Shown here: positions 9,072-16,523 of the stretch, piece by piece | How the letters are laid out: every line of letters begins with the position of its first letter | How positions within the stretch are numbered: the first letter of the stretch is position 1 | Assembly (NCBI GenBank): GCA_025362355.1 | Contig: JANYGT010000058.1 | Location: 1-34,090, forward strand | Direction of reading: 5' to 3' | DNA length: 34,090 nt | From: Lacisediminihabitans sp. | Lineage (GTDB): Bacteria; Actinomycetota; Actinomycetes; Actinomycetales; Microbacteriaceae | Made by a program: the position numbers and the translations under genes | The notes under the pieces: generated by a model | What the model was told of the DNA's origin: nothing | Databases searched by the model: none | Seen by the model: only the letters and a program-made list of their open reading frames with translations

Positions 9072-9313
9072 TCAGCCAGCAGGGCCGCGCGGGCATCACG
9101 CGGGTACGCTCCGGTGGCGGCGCCGGCAGCTTCGCTGACAAGAGCGTGCACCCCTCCGTCAACGCGCACGGCTGCGCGGCCCGCTTCGACCAGCTTTCTG
9201 AGGAGTGCGCCACGATCCCCTCGCAGCTCTGGCCAGGCGACTGCGGCGTCATTCAGGGCGCGAGCGATTTCGTCGGTTTCAGTCAGCGTGTGACGCGGTC
9301 GAGTGGTCGGCAT
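9059..9313 (-). CDS. type II antitoxin partner of the PIN toxin
   Basis: This 84-residue protein directly precedes and overlaps the PIN toxin gene. The N-terminal MPTTRPRHTLTETDEIARAL and following helix (RGDRGALLRKLVEAGRAAV) resemble short actinobacterial antitoxins that bind DNA at the N terminus and cover the toxin with the C terminus. It should neutralise the toxin and autoregulate the pair. No Shine-Dalgarno precedes the ATG, but TACACT lies at -12 to -7, which suits a leaderless transcript. Confidence 0.8.
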   Translation of the reverse strand: MPTTRPRHTLTETDEIARALNDAAVAWPELRGDRGALLRKLVEAGRAAVRVDGGVHALVSEAAGAATGAYPRDARAALLAEWPE

Positions 9314-9317
9314 GAGT

Positions 9318-9332
9318 CAAGTGTAACACTTG
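9318..9332. promoter_or_regulatory. palindromic operator over the antitoxin promoter
   Basis: CAAGTGT-A-ACACTTG is a perfect 15-base palindrome five bases upstream of the antitoxin ATG. It covers the candidate -10 element TACACT (9325-9320 on the minus strand). Toxin-antitoxin complexes typically repress their own promoter at such sites. Confidence 0.6.
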
Positions 9333-9514
9333 TACTTGGTGCTGCACCTAGATGTTCGGGTTCCGATCGACCGCTCGAGACATCTCTTCAACGCGCTAGT
9401 CCGCGAAGATAGTGCCGCGTATCCAGCCCTCCGTCAGCTAGCGGCCGCCGTCGCGCGTCCCCTGGCGGACTGAGTAAACGCCCGACGGACCCCCGCGGAT
9501 CGCCCTCCCTCGCG

Positions 9515-9532
9515 CCATAGCTGGAGCTATGG
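9515..9532. terminator. small inverted repeat after the iclR gene
   Basis: CCATAGCT-gg-AGCTATGG lies 19 bp beyond the iclR stop in the 237-bp gap before the antitoxin gene. It may end the cupin-MFS-iclR transcript, although it has no T tract. Nothing else is visible in 9333-9514. Confidence 0.4.
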
Positions 9533-9550
9533 CAGCATTCACGAGGCGAG

Positions 9551-10312
9551 CTAGGACCGCCAGCCGAGCGCCCGCGAGATGCCCCGCGACGCCACACCTA
9601 CGGCGGCCGCGTACTGCGGGTCCGCGCTGCGATCGGCGTGCGCGACGATCGACACGGCCGCCACCACCTCGTTGGTCTGGTCGCGGATCGGAGCCGCCGC
9701 CGAGAACGAGTCGGCCGTCAGCTCGTTCACCGAACGCGCGATCCCGGTCGCCCGGATCTCGGCAAGCCTCGGCCGCAGCTCCCGCTCGGTGACCATCGTG
9801 TTCGGCAGGAACTTGCGCGGACCGGATGCCACCAGCTCCTCCAACACGTCGGACGGCGCCCATGCCAGCAGCACCAGACCCACCCCCGTCGCGTGCAGCG
9901 GCAACCGGCTGCCCACCTCGGAGATCACCGGAACGGATCCGCGCCCGGAGAACCGCTCGAGGTAGAGGGCGCCGAGGCCGTCCCGGATCGCGAGGTGCAC
10001 GTTCTCGCGGGTGACCTCGTAGAGGTCCTCGAGGAACGGGAGGGCGACCATCCGCATCCGCCGCGCCGTCGGTGCACGAACGCCGAGCTTCCACAGCCGC
10101 ATCCCGACCCGGTAGAGCCCGTCGTCACCGCGAACGATCCCGCCCCATTCGACCCACTCGGCGAGGAGGCGGTGCGCGGTGGAGAGGGGCAGGTTCGCGC
10201 GCTGGGCGATGTCGCTGAGCGAGAGTTCTGCGCCGGTGCCGAACGCATCGGCGATCGCGAAGACCTTCTCTGCGACGGAGCGGACGTCGCCTGCGGACCG
10301 GTTGCCGGACAT
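9551..10312 (-). CDS. IclR-family transcriptional regulator
   Basis: This 253-residue protein has an N-terminal winged helix (about 12-75: LSLSDIAQRANLPLSTAHRLLAEW) and a C-terminal effector domain (about 80-250) with the ADSFSAAAPIRDQTNEVVAAVSI segment typical of IclR. Family members such as PcaR, PcaU and PobR control aromatic catabolism, so this protein may govern the cupin operon or the pob/pca operon. It is 32 bp downstream of the MFS gene and likely the last gene of that transcript. Its ribosome-binding site is weak (GGCAGG touching the ATG). Confidence 0.9.
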   Translation of the reverse strand: MSGNRSAGDVRSVAEKVFAIADAFGTGAELSLSDIAQRANLPLSTAHRLLAEWVEWGGIVRGDDGLYRVGMRLWKLGVRAPTARRMRMVALPFLEDLYEVTRENVHLAIRDGLGALYLERFSGRGSVPVISEVGSRLPLHATGVGLVLLAWAPSDVLEELVASGPRKFLPNTMVTERELRPRLAEIRATGIARSVNELTADSFSAAAPIRDQTNEVVAAVSIVAHADRSADPQYAAAVGVASRGISRALGWRS

Positions 10313-10344
10313 CCTGCCAATCTAGCGGGGGCGCGCGGCCGCAC

Positions 10345-11745
10345 TCAGGCGCGACTGTCGCGCAACTTCACCAAGCTCACGATCACCGAGAGAGCAGCCC
10401 CGGCGACGGCCACGAACAGCGCGATGTTCGCCGCACTCGCTTGCGATGCGAGTGATGCGGTGGATGCCCCTGCCAGCACGAGCGCCATGCTCACGGCCCC
10501 GGCGCCGGCCGACTGCCCGAGCGTGCGGTTGATGTTGAGCACTCCCGCGGCGGCGCTCGCGACCCGCATCGGCGCCGCCGCCATCATGTCGCGGTTGTTC
10601 GGCGCCTGGAAGACCGCAAACCCGAACCCGGTGACACCCGTCGACACCAGCACCTGCCAGACCGGTGGATGCCCGCCGAGCAGCGCGAGCGACAGCAGCC
10701 CACCCGTGAAGATGATGAGTCCGATCACCGCGAGCAGCGCACTCGAGTACCGGTCGGCAAGGCGCCCTGAGATGGGGGCGACGATGATGATGACGACCGG
10801 CCACGGGGTGAACAACAGCGCCGATTCGAGCGGGGTGGCGTGATAGGCGGTCTGGAAGAGGAACGGCAGCGCGATGAACGCGACCCCCTGCCCGAAGAAC
10901 GACCAGAACGCGGTCAGCACGGCGAGCGAGAATTTGCCGTTGAAGAGGGTGAGCGGAATCACCGGTCGCGCTGCTCGACGTTCGATCCGCAGAAAGAGCG
11001 CGACGAATACCGCACTCGCGAAGACGAGGATCAGTGCGGGCACGAGCGTGCTTGGCTCGGCCAGCTGGCGGATCCCCAGCAGGAAGCAGGCGAGCGCAGC
11101 GCCGGCGGTAATGGCTCCGAAGAGGTCGTATTGTCCGCGGGGAGGCTGCCGATGCGGAAGGAAGATGAGGGCGAGAGTCGTCGAGATGACACCGAGCGGG
11201 AGGTTGATGAGGAACAGCCATGGCCAGGTCAGGTTGACGAGGATGAGCCCGCCGAGCGCCGGCCCCGCCGCGATCCCGGTAGCCACGACCATCGCGTTGA
11301 TGCCGAGGATCTGTCCGAGACGCTCCGGCGGATAGAGCCGACGGTAGATGGGAATCGCCACGGCGAAAATCATCGCGGCGGCGATGCCCTGGACGACGCG
11401 CCCGGCGGCGAGGTAGCCGAGTGACGGCGACAGAGCGCAGCCGAGCGACGCGAGGGTGAAGAGCGGGGTGCCGACCATGAACATCCGCTTACGGCCGATC
11501 TGATCGGCGAGCCCGCTCATCGCCGGAATCGTGCAGGCGACCGCGAGCAGAAACGCCGTCGCCACCCAGATGACGAGCGACGGCGTCGTTCTCAGGTCGC
11601 GCGAGAGCTGCGGGAGCGCGACGTTGACGATGGATGTGTCGATATTCGTCATCAGCATCGCGAGCAGCACAGCGATCATGGAGAAGATGCGACCGACCCG
11701 CGAGATCTCGACGACACCCTCCGGTGCCGAGGTGTTCGTGGTCAC
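10345..11745 (-). CDS. MFS transporter, DHA2 (14-helix) type
   Basis: This 466-residue integral membrane protein has about 14 hydrophobic helices. It has the MFS motif A between helices 2 and 3 (GLADQIGRKRMF) and the helix-5 motif region (GIAAGPALGGLI). DHA2 proteins export drugs or aromatic compounds by proton antiport; a few take up substrates. It follows the reductase gene by 38 bp with no visible terminator, so it probably exports an intermediate or imports the substrate of the cupin locus. The start is GTG 11745 with only a weak ribosome-binding site. Confidence 0.9.
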   Translation of the reverse strand: MTTNTSAPEGVVEISRVGRIFSMIAVLLAMLMTNIDTSIVNVALPQLSRDLRTTPSLVIWVATAFLLAVACTIPAMSGLADQIGRKRMFMVGTPLFTLASLGCALSPSLGYLAAGRVVQGIAAAMIFAVAIPIYRRLYPPERLGQILGINAMVVATGIAAGPALGGLILVNLTWPWLFLINLPLGVISTTLALIFLPHRQPPRGQYDLFGAITAGAALACFLLGIRQLAEPSTLVPALILVFASAVFVALFLRIERRAARPVIPLTLFNGKFSLAVLTAFWSFFGQGVAFIALPFLFQTAYHATPLESALLFTPWPVVIIIVAPISGRLADRYSSALLAVIGLIIFTGGLLSLALLGGHPPVWQVLVSTGVTGFGFAVFQAPNNRDMMAAAPMRVASAAAGVLNINRTLGQSAGAGAVSMALVLAGASTASLASQASAANIALFVAVAGAALSVIVSLVKLRDSRA

Positions 11746-11783
11746 AGGGTGAGTCCGATGTTCGCGCGGTCGGGACTCCTATT

Positions 11784-12722
11784 TTACGGCGCGCTCGGCA
11801 TCGAGGGTCGCACCGTGCGATCCCACTGCTTCCAGGCATCCGCTCGCTCGCTGATCGTCTCTCGCAGCTTCGCATGCGCGGCCGCGGTCTGCTGCACCTC
11901 GGTGAAGTGGGCGTACTTCTCCGTGCGCGCGAGGATGGACTGCTCTCGACCCGACGCCGGGAACACCGCCGACACCTCGGCTCCGTCGACGACGAACTGC
12001 CCCCGGGCGCCACAGCTCGCGCACTCGACGCCGCCGAGCACGATCGCGATGACGTCGAGGTGGCACATCGGGCATACCCCGTCGGCACCGCGGTACTCGA
12101 CGTCGTCGTAGTCTCGTCCGGCCTGCTCGGCGACCGTGCGCCCGAGCTGCGCGACCCGCGTGAGTGCCGATTCATCGAGCACGATGGATGCCGGACTCCC
12201 GGCCCCGGCGAACTGCACCTGATCGACGATGCCCACCTGCATCGACGCGGTGAGCGTGTGCATCAGCGGCAGCGCGAGGGTTTTCCAGTGCGAGGTGAGT
12301 GAGCCGCCGACCACGATGAACGCGCCGACCCGCGGGCGCAGAACGCGCTCGTCGATCGCGAACTGCATCGGAATCTGCGCGCCTGCCGCGCGCTTCCGCA
12401 GCAGCTCCGAGGTGAACGCGACATCCGCCTGCGGACCCGAGATCTTGTCCCCGAGAAGCCGGAGCTTTCCGGGGATCGTGCGCGAGTAGATCGGCGTCGA
12501 GACGATGAGGGCGTCGGCCTCCATCAACTCGTTCCAGAACCAGTCGCCGTCGTCGGCTGAATCAGAGGCTGCCGTGGCATCCGGTCCCACCGTGAGCGTG
12601 AGGTCGTCGACCCGCACGAGCTTCACCGTCGCACCGCATTCTTCGGCGGATTTCAGCGCCTGTTTGAGCAGGATTTCGGCACTGCCGCCGGTGTTTCCCG
12701 CCGACAGACCGAGAACGATCAT
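11784..12722 (-). CDS. flavodoxin-fold NAD(P)H:flavin oxidoreductase with C-terminal CxxC-CxxC tail
   Basis: Residues 1-200 of this 312-residue protein match NADPH-dependent FMN reductases: an N-terminal beta strand and phosphate loop (IVLGLSAGNTGGSAE) and the FMN-contact segment ADALIVSTPIYSRTIPGKLRLLGDK. The last third holds CPMC-H and, 16 residues on, CASCG, which looks like a zinc ribbon or rubredoxin-like knuckle followed by a helical end. That tail is absent from ordinary FMN reductases. ATG 12722 overlaps the VOC stop (ATGA). It may reduce flavin for a partner oxygenase or reduce an aromatic or enone intermediate directly. Confidence 0.82.
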   Translation of the reverse strand: MIVLGLSAGNTGGSAEILLKQALKSAEECGATVKLVRVDDLTLTVGPDATAASDSADDGDWFWNELMEADALIVSTPIYSRTIPGKLRLLGDKISGPQADVAFTSELLRKRAAGAQIPMQFAIDERVLRPRVGAFIVVGGSLTSHWKTLALPLMHTLTASMQVGIVDQVQFAGAGSPASIVLDESALTRVAQLGRTVAEQAGRDYDDVEYRGADGVCPMCHLDVIAIVLGGVECASCGARGQFVVDGAEVSAVFPASGREQSILARTEKYAHFTEVQQTAAAHAKLRETISERADAWKQWDRTVRPSMPSAP

Positions 12723-13255
12723 GCCTCCGCCTCGGGGCCGGCCGCTTGTGTTCCGTAGAGGCTGCCCTCTGGCAGAGACTTCCACATCCCGAGTACCCCT
12801 GCCGTCGGCTGATGAATCTCGATCGCGTGGGCGAACAGCGGGCCGCCGGTGAACCAGTTTGCGACCGCACCGCCGACCGAACTGGTGATGAGCGAGCATC
12901 CGGATGAGGCCAGGTGTTCGCCCTCGGCCGCGAGATCCGTCGTCCACCAGGAGGTGTGGCTGACGGCACCGTGCGAGACGCCGAGCGCCTCGCGGAGGGC
13001 CGGCGGCTGCACGTCGTGAGCCACATTCAATTCGAGGATGACCGGACCCCACTGCGCGAATGCCGCCGAGTGGTCGAGTGTCGCCGGCTTCCCCTCGAAC
13101 AGGTATTCACCGAGATCCACGTGTTCGATGACCCGGAACGGCCCGACCCCGAGCAGCTTCGTCGCGTCGGCCATCGCCGCATCGAGGTCGTCGACCCAGT
13201 AGCCGATATGGTGCAGGCCGCGATTCGTGCCCGTTTGCTCATCGGTGATCGTCAT
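12719..13255 (-). CDS. VOC-fold (glyoxalase/bleomycin-resistance type) protein
   Basis: This 178-residue protein begins with GLHHIGYWVDDLDAAMADATKLLGVGPF, a typical start of the vicinal-oxygen-chelate superfamily. Potential metal ligands are the His at 15-16, the glutamate in PVILELN, the His in VSHTSWW and the glutamate in HAIEIHQP. Relatives include epimerases, lyases and dioxygenases, so the reaction is not fixed. It is coupled to both neighbours by ATGA overlaps. The frame extends upstream to 13774, but ATG 13255 is the right start. Confidence 0.85.
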   Translation of the reverse strand: MTITDEQTGTNRGLHHIGYWVDDLDAAMADATKLLGVGPFRVIEHVDLGEYLFEGKPATLDHSAAFAQWGPVILELNVAHDVQPPALREALGVSHGAVSHTSWWTTDLAAEGEHLASSGCSLITSSVGGAVANWFTGGPLFAHAIEIHQPTAGVLGMWKSLPEGSLYGTQAAGPEAEA

Positions 13256-14097
13256 GCCGGCTCCTTCGTCAGGTGATGGATGGCGGTGACCCTCGCCGCG
13301 AAGGCGAGAGCCTGCTCGAGGAGTGCGGCGGTGTCGACACCGTCGCCGCCCCACATGTGGTCGGCGCCGTCCACGAGCCTGAAGTCGACGGGAACACCGG
13401 CATCCTCGAGCGCTGCCGACAGCTCTTCGCTCTGGGAGTAGGGGACGAAACGGTCGGCGAGGCCGTGGGCGATGAGGAATGGCGGTGCACCGGCGTGCAC
13501 CTGGAACACCGGGCTCGCGTCGCGTGCGCGCCCCGGGTCGTCGAGCGCGCTGACCCCGAGCCAGCCGGTCTCCCGTGTGCCGGCGGCATCCTGAGCCGAG
13601 AGCCCAGCGGCCATCGAGACCAGGTTCGACGGGCCGTACCAGTCGACGACTCCCGCGACCTCCGCCGTGGACTCCAGTGCGGCGAGCGCGGCGATCGTCG
13701 CCCCGGCCGACTCTCCGAAGAGCACGATCCGTGCCGCATCCAGCCCCCGGTCGAGGGCGACCGATCGAAGCCATCCGAGGGCTGCACGCAGATCGTCGAC
13801 CTGGGCCGGGAATACCGCCTCACCGCTCAGTCGATAGTCGACGGATGCGACGGCGAAGCCCGCATCCACCATCCGGTCGAACGTCTCCTCCGTGTCGAAA
13901 TTCGGACCGATCGCGCGGCGACTTCCGAGACGCCAGCCGCCGCCGTGCACGAAGACGATCAGCGGAAGCGGTTGGGACGCGGTTTCGGGCCGGTGCGGGT
14001 CGAGCGCTGCCGCCGGCCGGTGCAGGTCGAGCGTCAGCGGTCGGAATCCGGGGATCTCCGAGAAGGCGAGGTCGCGTTCGACGATCCGCCCGGTCAC
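13252..14097 (-). CDS. alpha/beta-hydrolase (HSL/carboxylesterase type)
   Basis: This 281-residue protein has the oxyanion motif HGGGW (residues 50-54), the nucleophile motif GESAG (about 128-132), an acid in HGLADRFVPYSQ and a base in GADHMWGG. It is thus a complete hormone-sensitive-lipase-type esterase. Beside a quercetinase-like dioxygenase it may hydrolyse the depside ester made by flavonol cleavage; that substrate is inferred from context only. The stop overlaps the VOC start (ATGA), and its ATG overlaps the cupin stop. No signal peptide is seen, so it acts in the cytoplasm. Confidence 0.88.
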   Translation of the reverse strand: MTGRIVERDLAFSEIPGFRPLTLDLHRPAAALDPHRPETASQPLPLIVFVHGGGWRLGSRRAIGPNFDTEETFDRMVDAGFAVASVDYRLSGEAVFPAQVDDLRAALGWLRSVALDRGLDAARIVLFGESAGATIAALAALESTAEVAGVVDWYGPSNLVSMAAGLSAQDAAGTRETGWLGVSALDDPGRARDASPVFQVHAGAPPFLIAHGLADRFVPYSQSEELSAALEDAGVPVDFRLVDGADHMWGGDGVDTAALLEQALAFAARVTAIHHLTKEPA

Positions 14098-14645
14098 TCC
14101 CCCATCCGTACATCGGGACGGAAGACGTGGCCGTACTTCTTGCCGGCGGTCATGAACTGCTCACGCGTCGGGATGTAGGGAGCGGTCGGAAGGCTGGTGT
14201 CGTCGGTCGGCTTCCCGATGCCGTGGAAGAACCGCTCGAACCCGCCGGTATTCACGCCGAGGATCTTGGATGGCCCCTCCATGCGGAAGGCGTGAACGGT
14301 GAAGGCCGGCACGAAACCGAAGTCGCCGGCGCCGAGCAGGCGCTCCTCCTTGAAGCCCTTCTCGTCATCCATCCAGACGCGCACCTTGCCGTCGATGATG
14401 TAGAAGATCTCGTGCACGTCGGGGTGGTGATGCGGCGGGATCATGTCGCCGGTCGGGCCCTCGCAGGTGAAGACGCCGAACTGGTTGTTCGTCTCATCGC
14501 CCGTGAGCATCAGGGTGAAGAGAGTGTCGAAGACGATCGACTTCTCCCCATCGCCCCTGTCAAGGAAATAGGGGGCCGGGCGCCCCGGAAGAATGCCGGC
14601 GAACGGCTGGGACGAACTCTCGGTCTGCTGGGTCTCGATCGTCAT
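14094..14645 (-). CDS. monocupin dioxygenase resembling Streptomyces quercetinase QueD
   Basis: This single cupin domain has 183 residues, about the size of Streptomyces QueD. The metal motif G66-x5-H72-x-H74-x4-E79 and distal H118 give a full 3-His/1-Glu site. Stretches FxxFTCEGPxGxxIPxHxHxD, LLxxGDFGFVP, VHAFRME and FERFF match what I recall of QueD. Quercetinases open the flavonol C ring with O2, releasing CO and a depside. It leads the operon, with AGGAGG six or seven bases before the ATG, and faces a divergent LysR gene. Other cupin oxygenases or isomerases cannot be excluded. Confidence 0.8.
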   Translation of the reverse strand: MTIETQQTESSSQPFAGILPGRPAPYFLDRGDGEKSIVFDTLFTLMLTGDETNNQFGVFTCEGPTGDMIPPHHHPDVHEIFYIIDGKVRVWMDDEKGFKEERLLGAGDFGFVPAFTVHAFRMEGPSKILGVNTGGFERFFHGIGKPTDDTSLPTAPYIPTREQFMTAGKKYGHVFRPDVRMGE

Positions 14646-14713
14646 TTCTAACCTCCTCGTTAGTGGTGGATTCCACTGTCGGCGACCGGACGATAAATCT
14701 CCAGTTCGACCTT

Positions 14714-14748
14714 CCTACCCATCGATAGGCCGAGCCTATGATTGAACG
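14714..14748 (+). promoter_or_regulatory. LysR box and leaderless promoter of the LysR gene
   Basis: TAGG-ccgag-CCTA (14726-14738) fits the LysR T-N11-A rule, and another CCTA half-site is at 14714-14717. TATGAT at 14737-14742 lies exactly -12 to -7 from the LysR ATG, and no Shine-Dalgarno is present. Transcription probably starts at the ATG itself. The box overlaps the -10, which suits autorepression, and it could activate the divergent cupin operon. Confidence 0.6.
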
Positions 14749-15666
14749 ATGGATGTTCCGATACACGCACTGCGCTCGTTCTGCGTGCTGGCCGAGGAAT
14801 TGCATTTCGGGTCCGCGGCGAAACGACTGAACATCTCGTCGCCCTCGCTGAGCCAGCAGTTGTCCCGGCTGGAGCACAACCTCGGCGCCCGTCTCTTCGA
14901 CCGCAGCTCCCGCAGTGTCGAGCTGACCGACGCCGGGATCGAGTTGCTGCCCCTCGCGCGGAAGGTGCGCGATTCGCACCAGGAGGTGATCGACTGGGCG
15001 ACCTCGCGCGCCATGGTGGCGGACGGAGTGCTGCGCGTCGGGGTCGTCGCAGCCGGTGCCGGTCCGCTCACGACCGCGGTGATCATGAGCGCCGTGCAGC
15101 AGCTGCCGAACCTCCGGCTCGAGATGCGTCGGCTCGGATTCTTCGACGCCCCGACCGAGCTGCTGGCCGGACGGGTCGATGCCGTCTTCGCGCCCGGGCC
15201 GATCGCGTTCGACGCGGCGCGCATCCGCTCCATCCCCCTGTGGACGGAGCCGCGCCTGCTCGTCGTCGCGGCCGGCCATCGGCTCGCCGGGCGAACCTCG
15301 GTGACCATCGCTGAGACCGGGGATGAGATCTTCGTTGCGGCATCCGGCGGAGACGATATCGCGCTCGACTGGTGGCTCGTCGATCCGAGACCGGATGGCT
15401 CCCACCCCCGCCGCGGACCGGTCGCCGACGACATCGACGGACTGCTCGAACTCTGCGCGGCAGGGGTCGGCGTGAACATCGCGGCCGCCTCGGCCGCGAC
15501 CCACTACCGCCGCGACGACCTGGCGTTCGTGCCCATCAGCGACATCGAACCCGCGACGATCCTGCTCTGCACGCTGCGGCATCCGCAGACCTCCACGGCC
15601 CGAGTTTTCGAGGAGATTGCCATGGCGGAAGCGCGCGCGGCCTTGATCGCGTTACCAAGTCTGTGA
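14749..15666 (+). CDS. LysR-family transcriptional regulator
   Basis: This 305-residue protein has an N-terminal winged helix-turn-helix (about 5-62: HFGSAAKRLNISSPSLSQQLSRLEHNLGARLFDRSSRSVELT) and a two-lobed periplasmic-binding-like effector domain (about 88-300). It is divergent from the cupin operon, the normal arrangement for a LysR activator of a catabolic operon. The effector is probably the operon substrate or an intermediate. The start has no ribosome-binding site and is likely read from a leaderless message. Confidence 0.93.
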   Translation: MDVPIHALRSFCVLAEELHFGSAAKRLNISSPSLSQQLSRLEHNLGARLFDRSSRSVELTDAGIELLPLARKVRDSHQEVIDWATSRAMVADGVLRVGVVAAGAGPLTTAVIMSAVQQLPNLRLEMRRLGFFDAPTELLAGRVDAVFAPGPIAFDAARIRSIPLWTEPRLLVVAAGHRLAGRTSVTIAETGDEIFVAASGGDDIALDWWLVDPRPDGSHPRRGPVADDIDGLLELCAAGVGVNIAAASAATHYRRDDLAFVPISDIEPATILLCTLRHPQTSTARVFEEIAMAEARAALIALPSL

Positions 15667-15670
15667 TACT

Positions 15671-15708
15671 TTCATTGGGCGAAACCGTGTTTCATTTCGC
15701 CCGATGAA
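15671..15708. promoter_or_regulatory. hairpin between the LysR and IclR genes
   Basis: TTCATTGGGCGAAA (15671-15684) and TTTCGCCCGATGAA (15695-15708) are complementary with one wobble position around a 10-base loop. It starts five bases after the LysR stop and ends twelve before the IclR start. It may end the LysR message, serve as the IclR autoregulatory operator, or both. A smaller GAAAC-cgt-GTTTC repeat (15681-15693) is nested inside. Confidence 0.5.
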
Positions 15709-15719
15709 GGGACCTTTTC

Positions 15720-16523
15720 GTGGTGATCAGCGACGACCTCGAGACTGTGAAGAAGTCGGGCAATCAGTACCGCATCGAATCCCTGGCTAAGGGGCTTCAG
15801 GTGCTCAAGCTCTTCGACGAAAATACGGTATCCCTGCGGCTGAGGGAAATCTGCGAGCGCACCGGTATCCCGATGCCGACGGCATTCCGCATCGTCTCGA
15901 CGCTCGAAGAGGACGGATTCCTCGACCGCACCCCCGACGGCGATCTGCAGCCGGGCGTGTCGGTTCTCACCCTCGGGTCGGCCGCGCTGCGTGGTTCGAG
16001 CCTCGTGCAGGTCAGCGAGAAGCCGCTGCGCCACCTCGCCGAGACCACCGGCGAGACCGTCAACCTCGGCATCCTGATCAACGACCAGGTGCTCTACCTC
16101 GCCCGGTTGCGAAACGCCGATCTCGTCACCGCGAACGTGCAGGTCGGGTCGACGCTTCCCGCCGTCTACACCTCGATGGGCAAGCTGCTGCTGGCCTTCC
16201 TTTCAGAAGCGGAACTCGACGAACGCATCGGCGGTCACTCCTTCACGGCGGTGGCCGGACCGAACGCCGTGACGTCGCGAGCGGAACTGGATGCCCGGCT
16301 CGCCGTCATCCGCGAGCAGGGCTATTCCATCCAGGACCAGGAGCTCGCACAGGGCCTCCGCTCCGTGTCGGTGCCGGTCTTCGGACGAGCGGATGCCCCG
16401 GTGGCCGCCGTGAACATCGCGGTCTCCTCCTCTCGCCACGATGTCGAGTCACTTCGGGGGGCGTTGCTCGAGCACCTCCGGGAGGCCGCCGCAGACATCA
16501 GCGTGAGGCTCAAAGCGCTGTGA
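15720..16523 (+). CDS. IclR-family transcriptional regulator
   Basis: This 267-residue regulator has a winged helix (about 18-80: YRIESLAKGLQVLKLFDENTVSLRLREICERTGIPMPTAFRIVSTLEEDGFL) and the IclR effector domain after it (GETVNLGILINDQVLYLARLR, YTSMGKLLLAFL). It differs from the IclR protein at 9551. The start is GTG 15720 or the adjacent GTG 15723, with AAGGGA upstream. The stop overlaps the next gene as GTGA. It is a candidate reader of the GAAAGTnACTTTC elements at 25431, 29110 and 30500, because E. coli IclR uses a related palindrome; this link is inferred. Confidence 0.92.
   Translation: MVISDDLETVKKSGNQYRIESLAKGLQVLKLFDENTVSLRLREICERTGIPMPTAFRIVSTLEEDGFLDRTPDGDLQPGVSVLTLGSAALRGSSLVQVSEKPLRHLAETTGETVNLGILINDQVLYLARLRNADLVTANVQVGSTLPAVYTSMGKLLLAFLSEAELDERIGGHSFTAVAGPNAVTSRAELDARLAVIREQGYSIQDQELAQGLRSVSVPVFGRADAPVAAVNIAVSSSRHDVESLRGALLEHLREAAADISVRLKAL

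Noticed and set aside
8611-9252. N-terminal extension of the membrane-protein frame
   Set aside because: It overlaps the toxin and antitoxin genes in another frame and encodes low-quality arginine-rich sequence; ATG 8610 has its own ribosome-binding site.
9314-9550. Small open frame in the antitoxin-iclR gap
   Set aside because: The 69-codon minus-strand frame overlaps iclR, is arginine/glycine/serine-rich and lacks a ribosome-binding site.
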